DNA of 64,000 nt from assembly GCA_029641185.1 (NCBI GenBank), contig JAPWGK010000001.1, positions 260,501 through 324,500 of the forward strand, in the 5' to 3' direction. Below are positions 34,331 through 45,853 of this stretch, piece after piece. The position numbers and the translations under genes are program-made. Every line of letters begins with the position of its first letter. The first letter of the stretch is position 1. This stretch comes from Pseudofabraea citricarpa. Lineage: Eukaryota; Ascomycota; Leotiomycetes; Helotiales; Dermateaceae. The notes under the pieces are model-generated. The model searched no databases, was not told the origin of the DNA, and saw only the letters and a program-made list of their open reading frames with translations.

Positions 34331-35941
34331 ATGTCAGAACGAACACTTGAAGGTGATATTGAAGCTTCTCACAAGGAATTATCTACCAACTCACCCGAAA
34401 TCCCCTCCGAGAAAAACGAAATACCTCCCGAGGGAGGAATTGCGGGTTGGCTCTCCATTGTGGGATGTACGTTGTGTATCTTTTGCACTTTTGGGTTTTT
34501 AAACTGGTGAGTATATATATGGAAGCTCTTCCAACACATCTCAAATATTCCATAATAACAAAAAGGTCCTTTATAGCGTTGGTGTCTTCCAAACATACTA
34601 CGAATCCGATACTTTGAGCGAGTACAGCCCGTCGACAATCTCGTGGATCTTCGCTGTGCAATTATGTCTCATGTGGCTTCCTGGTCCTTTATGGGGACGT
34701 ATCTTCGATACATACGGGCCTCATCCTGTCATTGTTCCTTGTAGTGTACTTTGTGTATTCTCACTCTGCATGACAAGCCTCTCAACGGAATATTATCAGA
34801 TCATCCTTGCGCAGGGATTAGGGTTTGGAATCGGTGCTGGTGGGATTTTCACGGCGGGAATTGTTTGTGCAGGGCAGTGGTTTGAGAAAGAGAGTCGAGG
34901 GCTAGCTTTAGGCATAGCAGCGTGCGGAGGAAGTCTGGGTAAGTACTTGAAAGCGAATTATTCTGATTGCTTGCCTACTTATGCAGCTAATACTTGAGGT
35001 GTTTTAGGAGGAGTGATATTCCCGTTTTATGTCAACGAGATATTGCAAACCCGAGGCTTCTACGGTGCCGTTCGTTACACGGCATTATTCATCGGGGTGC
35101 TCCTCGTCATCGCATGTTTCTTTATTTCTTCCCGCTTACCACGAAAAGCTTGGGACAAGAATTCCAAATGGGTAGATTTCAAACTGCTCAAGGACAAAGC
35201 ATTCGCCTTCTATGCAATCGGTGCTTACTTTGTCATGTACTATCCATCTATCTCTTCCAGATCCAAAGCTTTACTGATGTGATTAATTCTAGGTGGGGCC
35301 TCTGGGCACCTTTCAATTATTTATCAGTGATGAGCGTAGAGACGGCAGGATTTTCCACCTCGATGGCGATTTATCTCATTGCACTAATAAAGTACGCTTT
35401 CTACTCTTATGGTATGAAGTTGAGCTAACCTGTAATTAAAGTGCTGGTTCAACTCCTGGCCGAATCTTGCCGGGTTGGCTCGCGGACAAAATTGGCTTCT
35501 TCAACATGATGATAATTATCTCGTCTTTGACGGGTATCTCCATTCTCGTTCTATGGATCCCATTTGATTACCACTCGTCACACGCAGGAATCATGGTCTT
35601 TGCTGTCGTGTACGGTTTTGTTAGTGGAGGATTTGTGAGTCTCCTCATGCCCTGCGCCGCAAGATCAGGAGATTTGAAATCCCTCGGGCAGCGATTCGGG
35701 ACTTTCCAAATGGTCATATCTGTTAGGTAAGAGTTCTTAATCTGCTTTTGGCTACGAGGAGGGTGAGCTAACGGGAGTTAGTTGTCTTACGGGACTTCCC
35801 ATTGAAGGAGCGATACTTGCGAGAGAGGGATCTTATCTGGGGTTGCAAGTATTCTCGGCTGTTTCTATGATGATTGGGACGCTACTTATTGCGTTCAGCC
35901 GCTACACTATGGTTGGGGCTTCGTTGTCAAAAAAAGTGTGA
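34331..35941 (+). CDS. MFS transporter, monocarboxylate-porter type
   Basis: Six exons, 34331-34506, 34577-34938, 35008-35236, 35293-35391, 35442-35726 and 35782-35941, give 436 residues with all phases closing. The N-terminal cytosolic tail ends in [15 protein letters not shown], the conserved start of fungal monocarboxylate-permease-like proteins. Further marks are [10 protein letters not shown], the loop [15 protein letters not shown], the [12 protein letters not shown] helix, [21 protein letters not shown], and [21 protein letters not shown]. About 12 membrane helices are visible. The substrate is probably a monocarboxylate or another small organic acid; secondary-metabolite export is also possible in this clade. 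Expression is likely controlled by the divergent zinc-cluster gene. Confidence 0.9.
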
Positions 35942-36759
35942 CTCGCCTGTACTATAGAACTAACATCTTTTTTATAAAGCTAGACTACAGTAATGAGATG
36001 AAAAAGGCTCAAATGAAAGCTTGGTAAATTCGACAAAGGTTGAAAGGCATGTAAATATAGAAAGCTGCTGAAAATGTTTGAGGTGTAACATAGATAGAGG
36101 AATTTCACAAATTCATTTATATTGATATCAAGTGGATTAGGAGTGAAGCTAGCAAGGACTTAAATGTACGACTAGAAATTTAAGATCATATAGCACAAAC
36201 TCTAGTCACCAAATCTCTCTAATTTGGCGACGATTTTACGTATCTTGGTTGCTCGCTTAAACCGCTACGGACGTGGCGGCTAGTGGTGGACATTCTTCAC
36301 TCTCAATAACGATAAACCAAAAACCATTGAACCTCAAGTAAGAAGTAATTAATTTGAGGTATGCGGTGGCTCAATTGAATCGATAATATTAAAAGCTACT
36401 TCCTAGGAGCTTCGAATAAACGTCCGCCTTGTACGGCCGAAATGATGCTAAACGATGACCTGATTTGAAATCAAGATTTAGACGCGCCCCGCTCAGAGGC
36501 TTCAAGCACTCCCCATTATTAGTCAGGCGAGGAGGTTTCGGAGATAGGATATACAGCATAATAGGAGAGATTAATTATTATTTAGTATTTATACAAGAGA
36601 AGGTCTTCTTAAACTAGATCTGTCTATATGAAGAAGAAGAAGAAGAAGAAGAAGAAGAAGAAGAAGAAGGAGAAGTATTTACTCACACAAGCTGTCTTTC
36701 TCAGACTGCAAAGGCAACAAGAGAAGAGATTCATTTTCGCAAGAAATAGATAGGTAAGA
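35942..36759. other. Intergenic region with GAA microsatellite
   Basis: No gene seen. Contains the triplet repeat listed separately, about 90 bp upstream of the NmrA-like start codon. Confidence 0.45.
36630..36669. repeat. (GAA)n microsatellite, about 13 units
   Basis: Uninterrupted GAA/AAG run, visible by eye. It lies in the likely 5' UTR or core promoter of the NmrA-like gene, where length changes could affect expression. Confidence 0.9.
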
Positions 36760-37821
36760 ATGGCTCAGACAATCAAGAACGTGATACTCATCGGTGTAAG
36801 ACCGGCCCCTCCTCAGGTCAACTCCTCTCACTCAAACGCTGACCTCCAAGCCAGGGCAGCGGGAACATCGGATCCTGCATCCTCACATCGCTAATCGCAG
36901 CAACGAAATTCCACATTTCGATTCTCACACGTGCAGAATCCCAAAGCAGCTACCCGGCCTCAATCCCAGTCTTCAAATCCGACTACAGCGTCTCGAGTCT
37001 CGCGGAAGCCTTCCAGGGCCAAGATGCAGTCATCTGCGCGCTGGGCCATGCAGGCTGGGCCGACGAGATCAAGATGATCGACGCGGCCGTGCTGGCGGGC
37101 GTCAAGCGTTTCGTACCCAGCGAGTACGGCAGCAACACGCTGAATGCGAAAGTGAGGGAGCTGTTCGCTCCGGCGCTCGATGTCAAGGTGCAGGTCTTGG
37201 AGTATCTGAAGGAGCAGGAGGGGAAGGGGCTGAGCTGGACGGGGATCTCCACTGGTGCATTCTTCGACTGGGTGAGTTTTCTTTTCTTTTCTTTCCCCTT
37301 TCCAGGTTGGTGCGTATTATCTCTAGTGTTGTTTCTTTTTTTTCTTTTTTCTTTTTTTTTACTTACGTACCATGTGATAATAGGGCTTGCAAATGGGGCT
37401 TTTTGGATTCAATATCAATACTCATACTGCTGTCATATTCGATGGTGGCAACCAGCCTTTCTCGGTCACCAATCTAAGCCAGGTCGCTAATGCTGTGGTT
37501 GCTGTTCTTCTCAAACCAGAAGAAACTGCTAATCAGTACCTGTACGTCCATTCGTTTACCGTGACGCAGAATCAGATTCTGGCAGCGCTTGAGGAAGCGA
37601 CGTCGACGAAGTGGGACGTGACAGAATCGACTACAGACGCTGCTGTGAAAGAGGGGAAGGAGAGATTGAGCAAGGGAGACTTCGGGGGGATGATGTTGTT
37701 GTTGAATGCGAATTTTCTAGGCCAGGGTTATGGGGCGGATTTCACGAAAGATGTAGAGCTGGCAAATGAGAAATTGGGCCTGCCTAGCGAGGAGCTGGAA
37801 GAGACTTGTAAATTTCTCTGA
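36760..37821 (+). CDS. NmrA-like / isoflavone-reductase-like NAD(P)-binding protein
   Basis: Three exons, 36760-36795, 36855-37271 and 37384-37821, give 296 residues. The first splice joins ILIG to GSGNIG, building the Rossmann dinucleotide motif GGSGNIG exactly. The Cys/Ala-rich strand DAVICALGHAG, the segment AGVKRFVPSEYGSNT, and a C-terminal substrate domain beginning GLQMGLFGFN follow the NmrA/PCBER pattern. Members are atypical short-chain reductases or redox-sensing regulators. An active-site lysine is not clearly placed, so catalysis is uncertain. Intron 2 is pyrimidine-rich (long T runs). Cytosolic by inference. Confidence 0.88.
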
Positions 37822-37990
37822 GCTAGGGCAAGCTGTCTCGTCAAGCTGTATGAAAAAAAGGTTTGCTAAGAATCTTGTTTTTCTTTTATTCATTCGATTG
37901 TGAACCGTACATTTTGAATATTCAATTGATACAAAGAACAAAGCTAGACTTTTCCTCAGCACTTCGAACCCCATTAAATCATAAATGCTT

Positions 37991-40017
37991 CTAAACACTA
38001 TTAACACTCGTCGTAACGCTTTCCTTCTCCTGTGGCAACAGACTATTGCTCGCAACATTTCGTTCCTGGCAAGGCATAATACCGGGGTGGTCCAACTCCC
38101 GAATATCATATCGACCAATGGCAACCTCCTGCTTGGTGATAGGAACAGCCTCTGCACCACCGGTCCACGGGCGCCATCCATGTGCTTCATACGCCATGCG
38201 CTGGAGCTGTAATTTCTCATCGAGGCCCCAACACAAGCGGCTATACTCGCCCTTCCTGAAGTAGCGCTTCAAGAAGCCCACGCAGGTATCGATGACGAGG
38301 CCGAAGAGGATAATGACACCACCCACAGCGGCGATAATACAGATGCCGAGGACGGAGAAGTTGGCATAGTTGCCGTCGCGAACTTTCTGGCTCCGGCACA
38401 CGAGCTTCTCGATGGGCGTATCCGGTCGGTTGATGGCGCCCTGCGCTCCTAGGTTCGTTGGCCCACTTGCGTATTCCACCGTGGCTTGCTGGATCTTGGC
38501 GAGCGAGATGTTGAACCAGTTGCGCACTTCGAGCTGCCATTGGTTGTTGGGGAGGCTGACTTGCTCGAGGTCGAAGACGCTTTCCTGTGCAAGGAGAGCG
38601 GTCGCTCCTCGGCCGGAGACAGAGTAATAAACGCTGCTGAAGAACATGTTCCAGGCTACGTGGGTTGCTGTAGCCATCTGCCATTGAGAAAGACCGAGAG
38701 TACCTATAGCGGTCAGTGACTTGGATTGCGACGTGAGCTCTGTGCATGTATTTTCCTCTTCGTCGTCTGATGCAGGTTTGCAGTATTGGTATTGGTCTAT
38801 ACAGCCAATGACGTTTACCCAAAAGTCTGCAAGGTAGTAAGGCGCTGCCACGCCAGGAGCAGTGGTCTCGATGTGAGCGCTGAAGATCGGATCATCCACC
38901 TGGTTAAAGTATTGTATGTCGCTAGCAGCTAGGAAGAACATTGATACATCAGCATCGTCCCGAGATATTGCTTCGACCGGTGTCCAAGTGCTGTTTTGGC
39001 CTGGGTTGTACACAATTGTCCTGGAGACAGTTAGCTATTATATGTCTGCCATTACAGAACAGTGCCTTACTCCAAGTCATATCCATTGTTCATATTGAAG
39101 TTATGTGTGTCGTATTGGTATGTGTAATTGACAAAGGTCCTATCTCCAAGATAGTAACGAACGAAGAGATCGGGACTTTCTGAATCGCCAAGAGTGACGT
39201 TCTCAAACTGAGCATACTGAACCAGGTGCATCGGGGAGCATACAGCCTTTCGTCGGAAGAGTAGACGCTCTGAATGAGGTGCATTGAGACCTAGAACCTC
39301 ATGGCTATCGAGGAGTCCTGTGTCCATGTCGAAGGATGTCTCATTTCCGAGTAGACAGGTCTCATCAGAGAATGGACATGAAGCATTCGCGTTGAGTGTC
39401 CATGGTATCTCACTCATGGTATATTTCCCACATTGACCATTGTTCTGACCACCATAGCAATCTCTAGCATAGTTGGATGCTGAGAGAGTTTGAGTGAGGA
39501 CTTTCCTCACCCAAGAGCCATCGGTAGTGACGGTTGGAAATTGCCAGCCACCACAGTCCGGGCTGACGACCAGAACCTCTCCGTCAAGGCTAGAAGACTT
39601 CTGTACTCGAGAGGTAAGAATCGTAGCAGCAGAGAAGAATGCAAGAACAATCAACGCCATGATAGTCAAGAGGAACGATCGGCGGAATGATCTAGCACCA
39701 GATTTGCGCCAGCTCCAAGAGAGCCGGATGAATTCCCATGCTGTGAGAATTGGAGTACCGGAATTTCGTAAGATAACTTGCTGCTGACAATAAAGGCCAT
39801 CATGTCGCTTGCTTGTTTCTGCTCGTGACGCTCGTAGTTGATGAATTCCGAACTTTGCGATACTCCAGAACCCCGACGCTGTAGCAGTGACCCAAAAGGC
39901 GAGTGCTGCAATAAGAATAGCACCACTGGACTTGCTCAGCGTGAGTGTTGCACCAAGGACAGCTCCCTGAGACCAGTCTATCCACACCCCCTGGTAGATA
40001 TGAGAAGTTGAATTCAT
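37991..40017 (-). CDS. Large fungal membrane protein, function unknown
   Basis: Two exons, 40017-39071 and 39020-37991, give 658 residues. I chose the ATG at 40017 because MNSTSHIYQGVWIDWSQGAVLGATLTL resembles the start of a common Pezizomycotina membrane-protein family; the frame is open further upstream. Helices are visible near the N-terminus (AILIAALAFWVTATA), after an Arg-rich loop (LLTIMALIVLAFFSAATIL), and near the C-terminus (ICIIAAVGGVIILFGLVI). Between the second and last helix lies a roughly 400-residue extracytoplasmic domain with many Cys and N-x-S/T sites. That is consistent with a glycosylated surface or lumenal domain. The cytosolic tail follows. The biochemical role is unknown. 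It converges with the NmrA-like gene, 169 bp apart. Confidence 0.75.
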
Positions 40018-40661
40018 GATACGGCCTCGCGACTCACGTTTGATTTTTTCTAGCCCATCAGGACTCTCCAAGAGGTGGGTGAATAAGACGAATATATAAA
40101 ATGTCGACTGAGGGTGCCTAATAATTCGATTAAAAAGTTCACATGGTATGGGACCACCATACGGTATGCGTCTAGACACAGAGTCTGTTCCACAGAACAT
40201 ATCATTGGCCACCTCATGCTCAGCTTGACCTTGAAGAGTCTTGGAACGGAGCCTCTTCAATTTGTGAGTCGCTTTTAAACGAGAAGGCTTGTTCAGAATC
40301 TTAAATTCCAGCCGAAAACAGCCACAAGTCTTGATCGGGAGACACTAAAGTTCAGCTGGGCGTTCTTCAAAACAGCCCAGATACGATAACTTCATTCGAA
40401 TCAGTCACACTGATGAGTGGAAGACAGAGCGTATCAGCACCACACCATGAGATACTAATCCACAGAGAGGTTTTTGCAAAGAAGAAGAAAAAAAGAAGAA
40501 AAATACTCATCTAATGATATACGTGGGGATCAGCAAGGACAAATTGTTTGAGCAAATTAAATACGGTGCATTCATATATCATGATCCCCCGAGAACGCCG
40601 TTCGCTATGCATTCAAGCTCCAGACTCCATAACCTAACTATGGTTATTCAGACCGCTGTCG
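40018..40661. other. Intergenic region, no gene seen
   Basis: 5' side of the membrane-protein gene and 3' side of the ubiquitin-ligase gene. A short A/G-rich run occurs near 40480-40505. Confidence 0.4.
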
Positions 40662-42577
40662 TTACCTGACAGGAATCTCCCATGCTCCATGATCTTCTTC
40701 ATCACTGTCCCAATCTAATTGATCTTCTTCGTCGTTCAGAGCCAACTGGACAAACCTCTGCACCCAAGCTCGTTGCAAGGCATCTTGATCAACGTTTTGT
40801 GGGCCTGGAGCAGGTTCTGGGTTGTTGCGATTGCGTGCCGCAGCGCGTGGCTGTTGTCTTGGTCGTCTTCCACGGCCACGACCATTCCGTTGGTCAACCA
40901 AAGCTGGTGCCATCGGAGCTGCAGGTGGTGGCGGTGGAGGAACATTAATTCGAAAAACGAGCGGTCCTTCACGCTGTACTGGAGGTCTGTTGACTTCTGG
41001 GACCAATTCTTCATCGGCACCCTCAACGTCATCAGGCTCTTCAATTTCGGGTACATCAAGAGGATCACCATGCTCCTCATCGGCAACATGCTCTTCTATG
41101 TTATCCCCGGCCCCACCAGCGAAGCCGATACCAACATCATCCCCATCTCCAGCTTCCAACTCCCAAAGGCGCTGAAAGCAGCCAGTAGTTTGAGTGTTAT
41201 AGTGCTTGTAAGGGTTCTCAGGTTCAAGCCACGCCGAACAGAGATAGCAGAAATGAGTGTTGCACCTGAAGCAAACCATGTGGTTGCAACCATGGGTTTT
41301 CTGACAAGGTGCAGCACATGTTGGGCAAGGTGTTGTGTGAAGTTTGAGATATTCCATGGAGGCTTTGTCCTCTTCGCTAATTACTCCGCCCTTCTTGAGG
41401 GGGAAACAGAGGACAAGCTCCCCATGCCATCCCTGGTAGCATCTGCTGCAGAACGCAAACGAGCAGTCTTCACAGATGGAAAGTAATTCTGCACGAGATC
41501 TGATAATTTTGTCGTCTGTATCAGACTCATCATTATCACTCTCGACAATCTCGAGTCCTTTTGGCTTTCGGTGTTTCTTTGATTTTGCAGCTCCTTGGCA
41601 CCACTTCCTTGGACAGTAAATTGTGTTCTTATCCGACTCAAGATCTGCCTTGTGCTTGAGCTTAACGTATCGAGTAACCATCTCATGCGCGATGGGAATT
41701 TGAAGCAGTTCACTAGGGCTAAGCTGTGTTTTCGGCTTACGAGACTTCTTCGAAGATGCGATCTGAGCGTCACCACGTTCTTTCGCGCAGTTTGGTGCCA
41801 GACATCGGACGGATGTAATATCTCCCTCGGTGATTGCATTGTTGTAGAAGTCTTGTAGACACTGGTTGCAGAATACGTGCCCGCAGTCGACCATCTTGTG
41901 ACATACTGAACCCTTTTTGGGATCTGGAAGACGTGAGTGGAAGAATTAAATCCCTAGCAGCTTTACTTACCCAGGCATATGCCGCAATCAAATGTCTCCT
42001 TATCAAAAGCAGCTTGCGTAGCTTTGATGTTGTAGTCCAAAAGAGCAATTTGATGTTCTTGAGGTATCTCCAAGACCTGTCCTTCCTCGATCAATCCAAA
42101 CCCATTCTCTGCGGCCTGTTGTAGATGATCGATATATGCAAAGACCACTTGATCATGTCCAAATTCCTCCCACATATGCTCGCCTTCGGCTTGTAACTTT
42201 TCGAGGATGCTCTGCGAGAGCCATTTTGGAGATGTCGACAATTCGAATCGTGGAGGCTTTTCAGCAGGATATCCTTCAGGTAGGGTGATACTAAGTTGCA
42301 GAGATGGCAGGTATCTTAAATCGTGACGTTCATTATTATCGGCAGGATCGACGGCTTGGTTGGTGTGATCCAACACATTTATGGCGGGGTGTGGCGGGGT
42401 ATATATATTTGCAACTGGCGGGACTTCAAATGACGCTGGGAAGGCGACTGTAAGTGGACTTGTCGGGTTGACTGGCAGTTCGATCGAAGCAGAGAATGAA
42501 TCTTTGGAATCCAACACCAGCTCTGGAAAGATGGCGGCGATTGAGGAGAGTTCGACTTCGCGCTCGTCTTCATCCAT
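40662..42577 (-). CDS. RWD-RBR E3 ubiquitin ligase (ITT1/RNF14-like)
   Basis: Two exons, 42577-41971 and 41923-40662, give 622 residues. The start at MDEDEREVELSSIAAIFPEL is the usual beginning of an RWD domain (about 1-150, with LPEGYPAEKPP). RING1 follows, starting CGICL across the splice (CxxC...CGHVFCNQCL), then a long insert. The IBR region is CPRKWCQG...CEDCSFAFCSRC. The RING2/Rcat segment CPTCAAPCQKTHGCNHMVCFRCNT contains the catalytic cysteine (TxGCNHM context). After it the tail is acidic and then Gly/Arg/Pro-rich (GRGRGRRPRQQP), ending in an acidic patch. RBR ligases work by a RING/HECT hybrid mechanism. In yeast, Itt1 modulates translation termination. Substrate unknown here. Confidence 0.9.
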
Positions 42578-43058
42578 GTCTGGTTTTGCGCAGGTCACGG
42601 ATTGATAACGCCTTCTGCTGCGGAGTAGTGCAGGGAGATATGGTTCATGAGTGGAACGAAGGGCGTTCTGGCAGGAACGACGACAAGAAAAGTATGTGAT
42701 GGTGGTTTTTTCCCTCGACGTAATATTGTAGCAAGGGTGGCGTGGCGTAGAGTCAGGCCGATGAGGGTTGTACTCTTTAATAATTAGGCATCGCCTCCGC
42801 CTCGCCCCTGCAGTCCGTAGATTTTTGGACAGCTCGCCAAAATATTTTGCCGCTCCGGCCGGAGCCAGATCAAATGGAATCAAACAATCCCGAGGCTGCG
42901 ATGCAAGACATTGTCACATTTTGCTAACATGGCCGAGTGACTGAGACGCCTCTTTCTCTGACCCATTCATTCGACTCACGAAATACGGAGGACTTTCTTT
43001 CTTGTTTTCTCTACTTGTATCGCCCAGATTATTACGACAGCAAACGAATCTCACCGCC
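42578..43058. promoter_or_regulatory. Shared promoter region of the RBR ligase and dolichyl diphosphatase genes
   Basis: Divergent start codons 480 bp apart. No specific binding site recognised. Confidence 0.45.
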
Positions 43059-43814
43059 ATGGCAGACACTCCTCTAGCATCGCTTTCCTTAACTCATGTA
43101 CATTATGTACGTATATTCCTGTCATCCCTTCTTACTTTGTGCTGATGATTGCAGGACCCGAATGATCCGATCTCCTACTTCTGCGCATGGCTCGCTCTCG
43201 TGCCGCAAGGACTTTGTGTTGTATACGCGACCTTGATCTGGTCCACACGCGAGGTCGAAATCCTACTCATGTTCGGAGGACAGATGGCATGTGAAGCACT
43301 CAACTTTGGCTTGAAACGAATCTTGAAGGAGGAGCGACCGAAGCAGATGCATGGGAAGGGTTATGGAATGCCCTCCTCCCACGCGCAATTTGTCTCGTTC
43401 TTCTCCATTTCCTTGACGCTTTTCTTGCTCTTCAGACACACACCGCCGAAGAAACCGACTCCGACACATACTCCCCTAAGTGTGGTAGAACGCGTGGGCC
43501 TTTCCCTTTTGGCTTTGGCCAACGCAGCACTAGTCGCTTGGAGCCGGACCTACCTGAGTTATCACACGAACAAGCAGGTGTTTGTCGGCATTGCCGCGGG
43601 AACACTGAGTGCTGTCTCTTGGTTCTTGCTCACCACCGCTATCCGACGAACAGGATTACTGACCATGGTCCTCGATCACCCTTTTACAAGACTTTTCAGG
43701 ATGAGGGATTTGGTCGTTGAAGAAGACCTTACACAGGCGGGATGGGAAAAGTGGGAGGAGAAAAGAATACTAAGGAGCAAACCAAAGAGCACCAAGAAGT
43801 CTAAGTCTCGGTGA
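43059..43814 (+). CDS. CAX4: Dolichyl diphosphatase (PAP2 family)
   Basis: Hydrolyses dolichyl pyrophosphate on the lumenal side of the ER, recycling dolichol carrier for N-glycosylation; this is known for Cax4/Cwh8 and DOLPP1. Two exons, 43059-43106 and 43155-43814, give 235 residues. The splice joins LTHVHY to DPNDPISYF, the conserved N-terminus of this enzyme. The PAP2 phosphatase signature is complete: KRILKEERPK, then GYGMPSSHAQ, then SRTYLSYHTNKQVFVG with the catalytic His. About four membrane helices are visible, with a basic Lys/Ser C-terminal tail. High confidence. Confidence 0.93.
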
Positions 43815-44288
43815 GAGATGACTCGCAGGTCTTGAACAATTGTATATTCGAAGCATAACATAACGTTCCAAGAATACATGAATTTGGGCTTCCAAGCGAG
43901 CTAGCCAGATATCCAGCAAGAGCGATACTACATCCATTGACATTCATGAAGGCCACATCACGTTCAGCGCTCACATCATTACAAGAACGTAAATACTTTA
44001 TGGGACTCCTAGAAAATGACAGATTTCTACCATGAGTTTTTTCTTGGGCCTGGAGCATACCCGATGGCTTCAAATAACCCTCTCAGATGCTAAAGCAATT
44101 TGTGTGTTGCAATAACCTCTAGCTTATCGGTGTAGGGAAAGAATCGCGTTACGAAACAGCAAATTCATCTCGGTTCAATATTTACAGCTAAGTATGGTTT
44201 CATTTGCTCATTCCACTACCTAAGTCATGTTTCTCGACATACGAGAACAGGTATATACAAATTCGAGATATTATGCTAAAAAATACAT
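43815..44288. other. Intergenic region between convergent genes
   Basis: 3' UTR space of the dolichyl diphosphatase and formate dehydrogenase genes. Nothing else seen. Confidence 0.45.
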
Positions 44289-45853
44289 CTATGCCTTGTT
44301 GGCGCCAGCAGCACCGGAGTCCTTAGCACGTTGTCCATACGCCTTAGTAGCGTAGTCACCCTGGTAGACGATGAGATCTTGAGGACGGTAGTCGTGCTTG
44401 CCAGTGAGGTAAGACTCGAGGATAGCCTTGGTTCCGTCGGCGTATCTCTTTTGAGCATCGAGAGAGGTTCCTACGAAAAATGTCAGAAAGGGCCGGAAAA
44501 CTGAGAACTGAAAACTTACCAGACATGTGGGCGACCATAGCATTTCCACCACCGAATGGGTTCTTTGCGTATCGGAGAACGTGGTCCTTTGGTGCTGGTT
44601 GAGGGAACCAGACGTCACCACCATATCCACGGAGGTGGCCGGTCTTGAGAGCCTCAGCGACATCCTCCTTGACAACAATGGCACCACGGGCAGTGTTGAC
44701 GAGCCATGATCCTATTCCAATTAGCTTGTTTGAGCATGCTAATCCGGTGTTAACATACCTGGCTTCATCTTGGAGATCAACTCCTTGTTGAAGAGACCAC
44801 GGGTCTTCTCGTGGAGAGGGCAGTTGATGGTGACAACGTCACACTGTGCCAACATCTCCTCCAAGTTCTCGACTCTTCGGCAGCCAATCTCCTTCTCAAT
44901 CTCAGGCTTTAATGGTTGGTAATCGAAGTACAGCAATTCCTTGCAGTCGAATGGCTTGAGTCTTCTCAATACACGCTCACCAATACGTCCGACGGCAACG
45001 GTTCCGACAACCTTGCCCTCCAAATCAAACTCGTTCTTGGCGGCAGCGGCGACGTCCCATTCTCCAGCTTGGATTTGCTCGTGTGCGGGAACAAAGTTGC
45101 GGACGAGAACAAGGATGGTCATGACAACGTGCTCAGCGACTGATACGACGTTTGATCCAGTGACTTCGGCAACGGTGATACCGCCATTGGTCTTGTTTGC
45201 TGTGGTTGTGGTCAGTACCCGCCACTGCTTTCGTATTGGATATACATACCTGCGTTCAAATCGACGTGGTCGGATCCAATACCGGCCGTGATGGCAATCT
45301 TGAGCTTCTTTGCCTTGGCGAGACGCTCGGCAGTGAGGTAACCAGGGTGGAAACTTGAGTACCCGGTTAGCTACCAAGTCAGCTGAGGGTTCAATTGGGG
45401 CTGCATACGGAGTTGTGATGATGATCTCGGCATCGACCAATTCCTGATCGAATTTGGAGTTCTCTCCCTCCTTGTCGGACGTAGTGACGAGGGTGTGTCC
45501 TTGGTCCTCGAGCCACTTTCGGATGCCGAGCTCATTCTCAGTTGTGCCTAGAAGTTCTGGGACCTAGACAGAGTTGTCAATTGAGTTTCTTTTGTATTTC
45601 TACCAGAGAGCTCTCTTACCTCCTCGGCATGCTTGCCGCCGTCATACAAGACAAGAAGAACCTTGACCTTTTCTCGGACTGAAGTCAGCGTTCTGATACT
45701 CCCAATTCCACTGTCGCCCTGCCACTTCGCAGCTGAGAGAGCTCCGCGAGACAGGATGCGAGACGTCGGCGTCGTCGGTCTCGCAGACGTGAATAACGAA
45801 GCTCTGCAGACGGGCCGGGCGAGGCGGCTCATTGGACGGAGGAGAAATACCAT
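44289..45853 (-). CDS. FDH1: NAD-dependent formate dehydrogenase
   Basis: Oxidises formate to CO2 with NAD+. Six exons on the minus strand (45853-45620, 45563-45409, 45353-45250, 45199-44759, 44711-44520, 44470-44289) give 435 residues, all phases closing. The core begins [25 protein letters not shown]. Family marks are [22 protein letters not shown], the Rossmann region [16 protein letters not shown] followed by an acidic end (YFDYQ) that selects [11 protein letters not shown], and the C-terminal [13 protein letters not shown] with [16 protein letters not shown]. The last includes the catalytic His. The 60-residue Arg/Ser-rich extension ([16 protein letters not shown]) is a probable mitochondrial presequence. 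The gene has a very long upstream spacer, so extended regulation is possible. Confidence 0.95.

Noticed and set aside
31926..37821. Secondary-metabolite gene cluster around the zinc-cluster factor, MFS transporter and NmrA-like reductase
   Set aside because: No polyketide synthase, NRPS, terpene synthase or other backbone enzyme is present in the window.
40719..41486. 255-codon plus-strand frame inside the RBR ligase gene
   Set aside because: Antisense shadow; the minus strand carries the clear RING-IBR motifs.
42930..42980. Possible tRNA-like sequence (ggccgagtgactgag)
   Set aside because: Resembles a D-arm but no acceptor, anticodon or T-arm with a GTTCGA loop follows.
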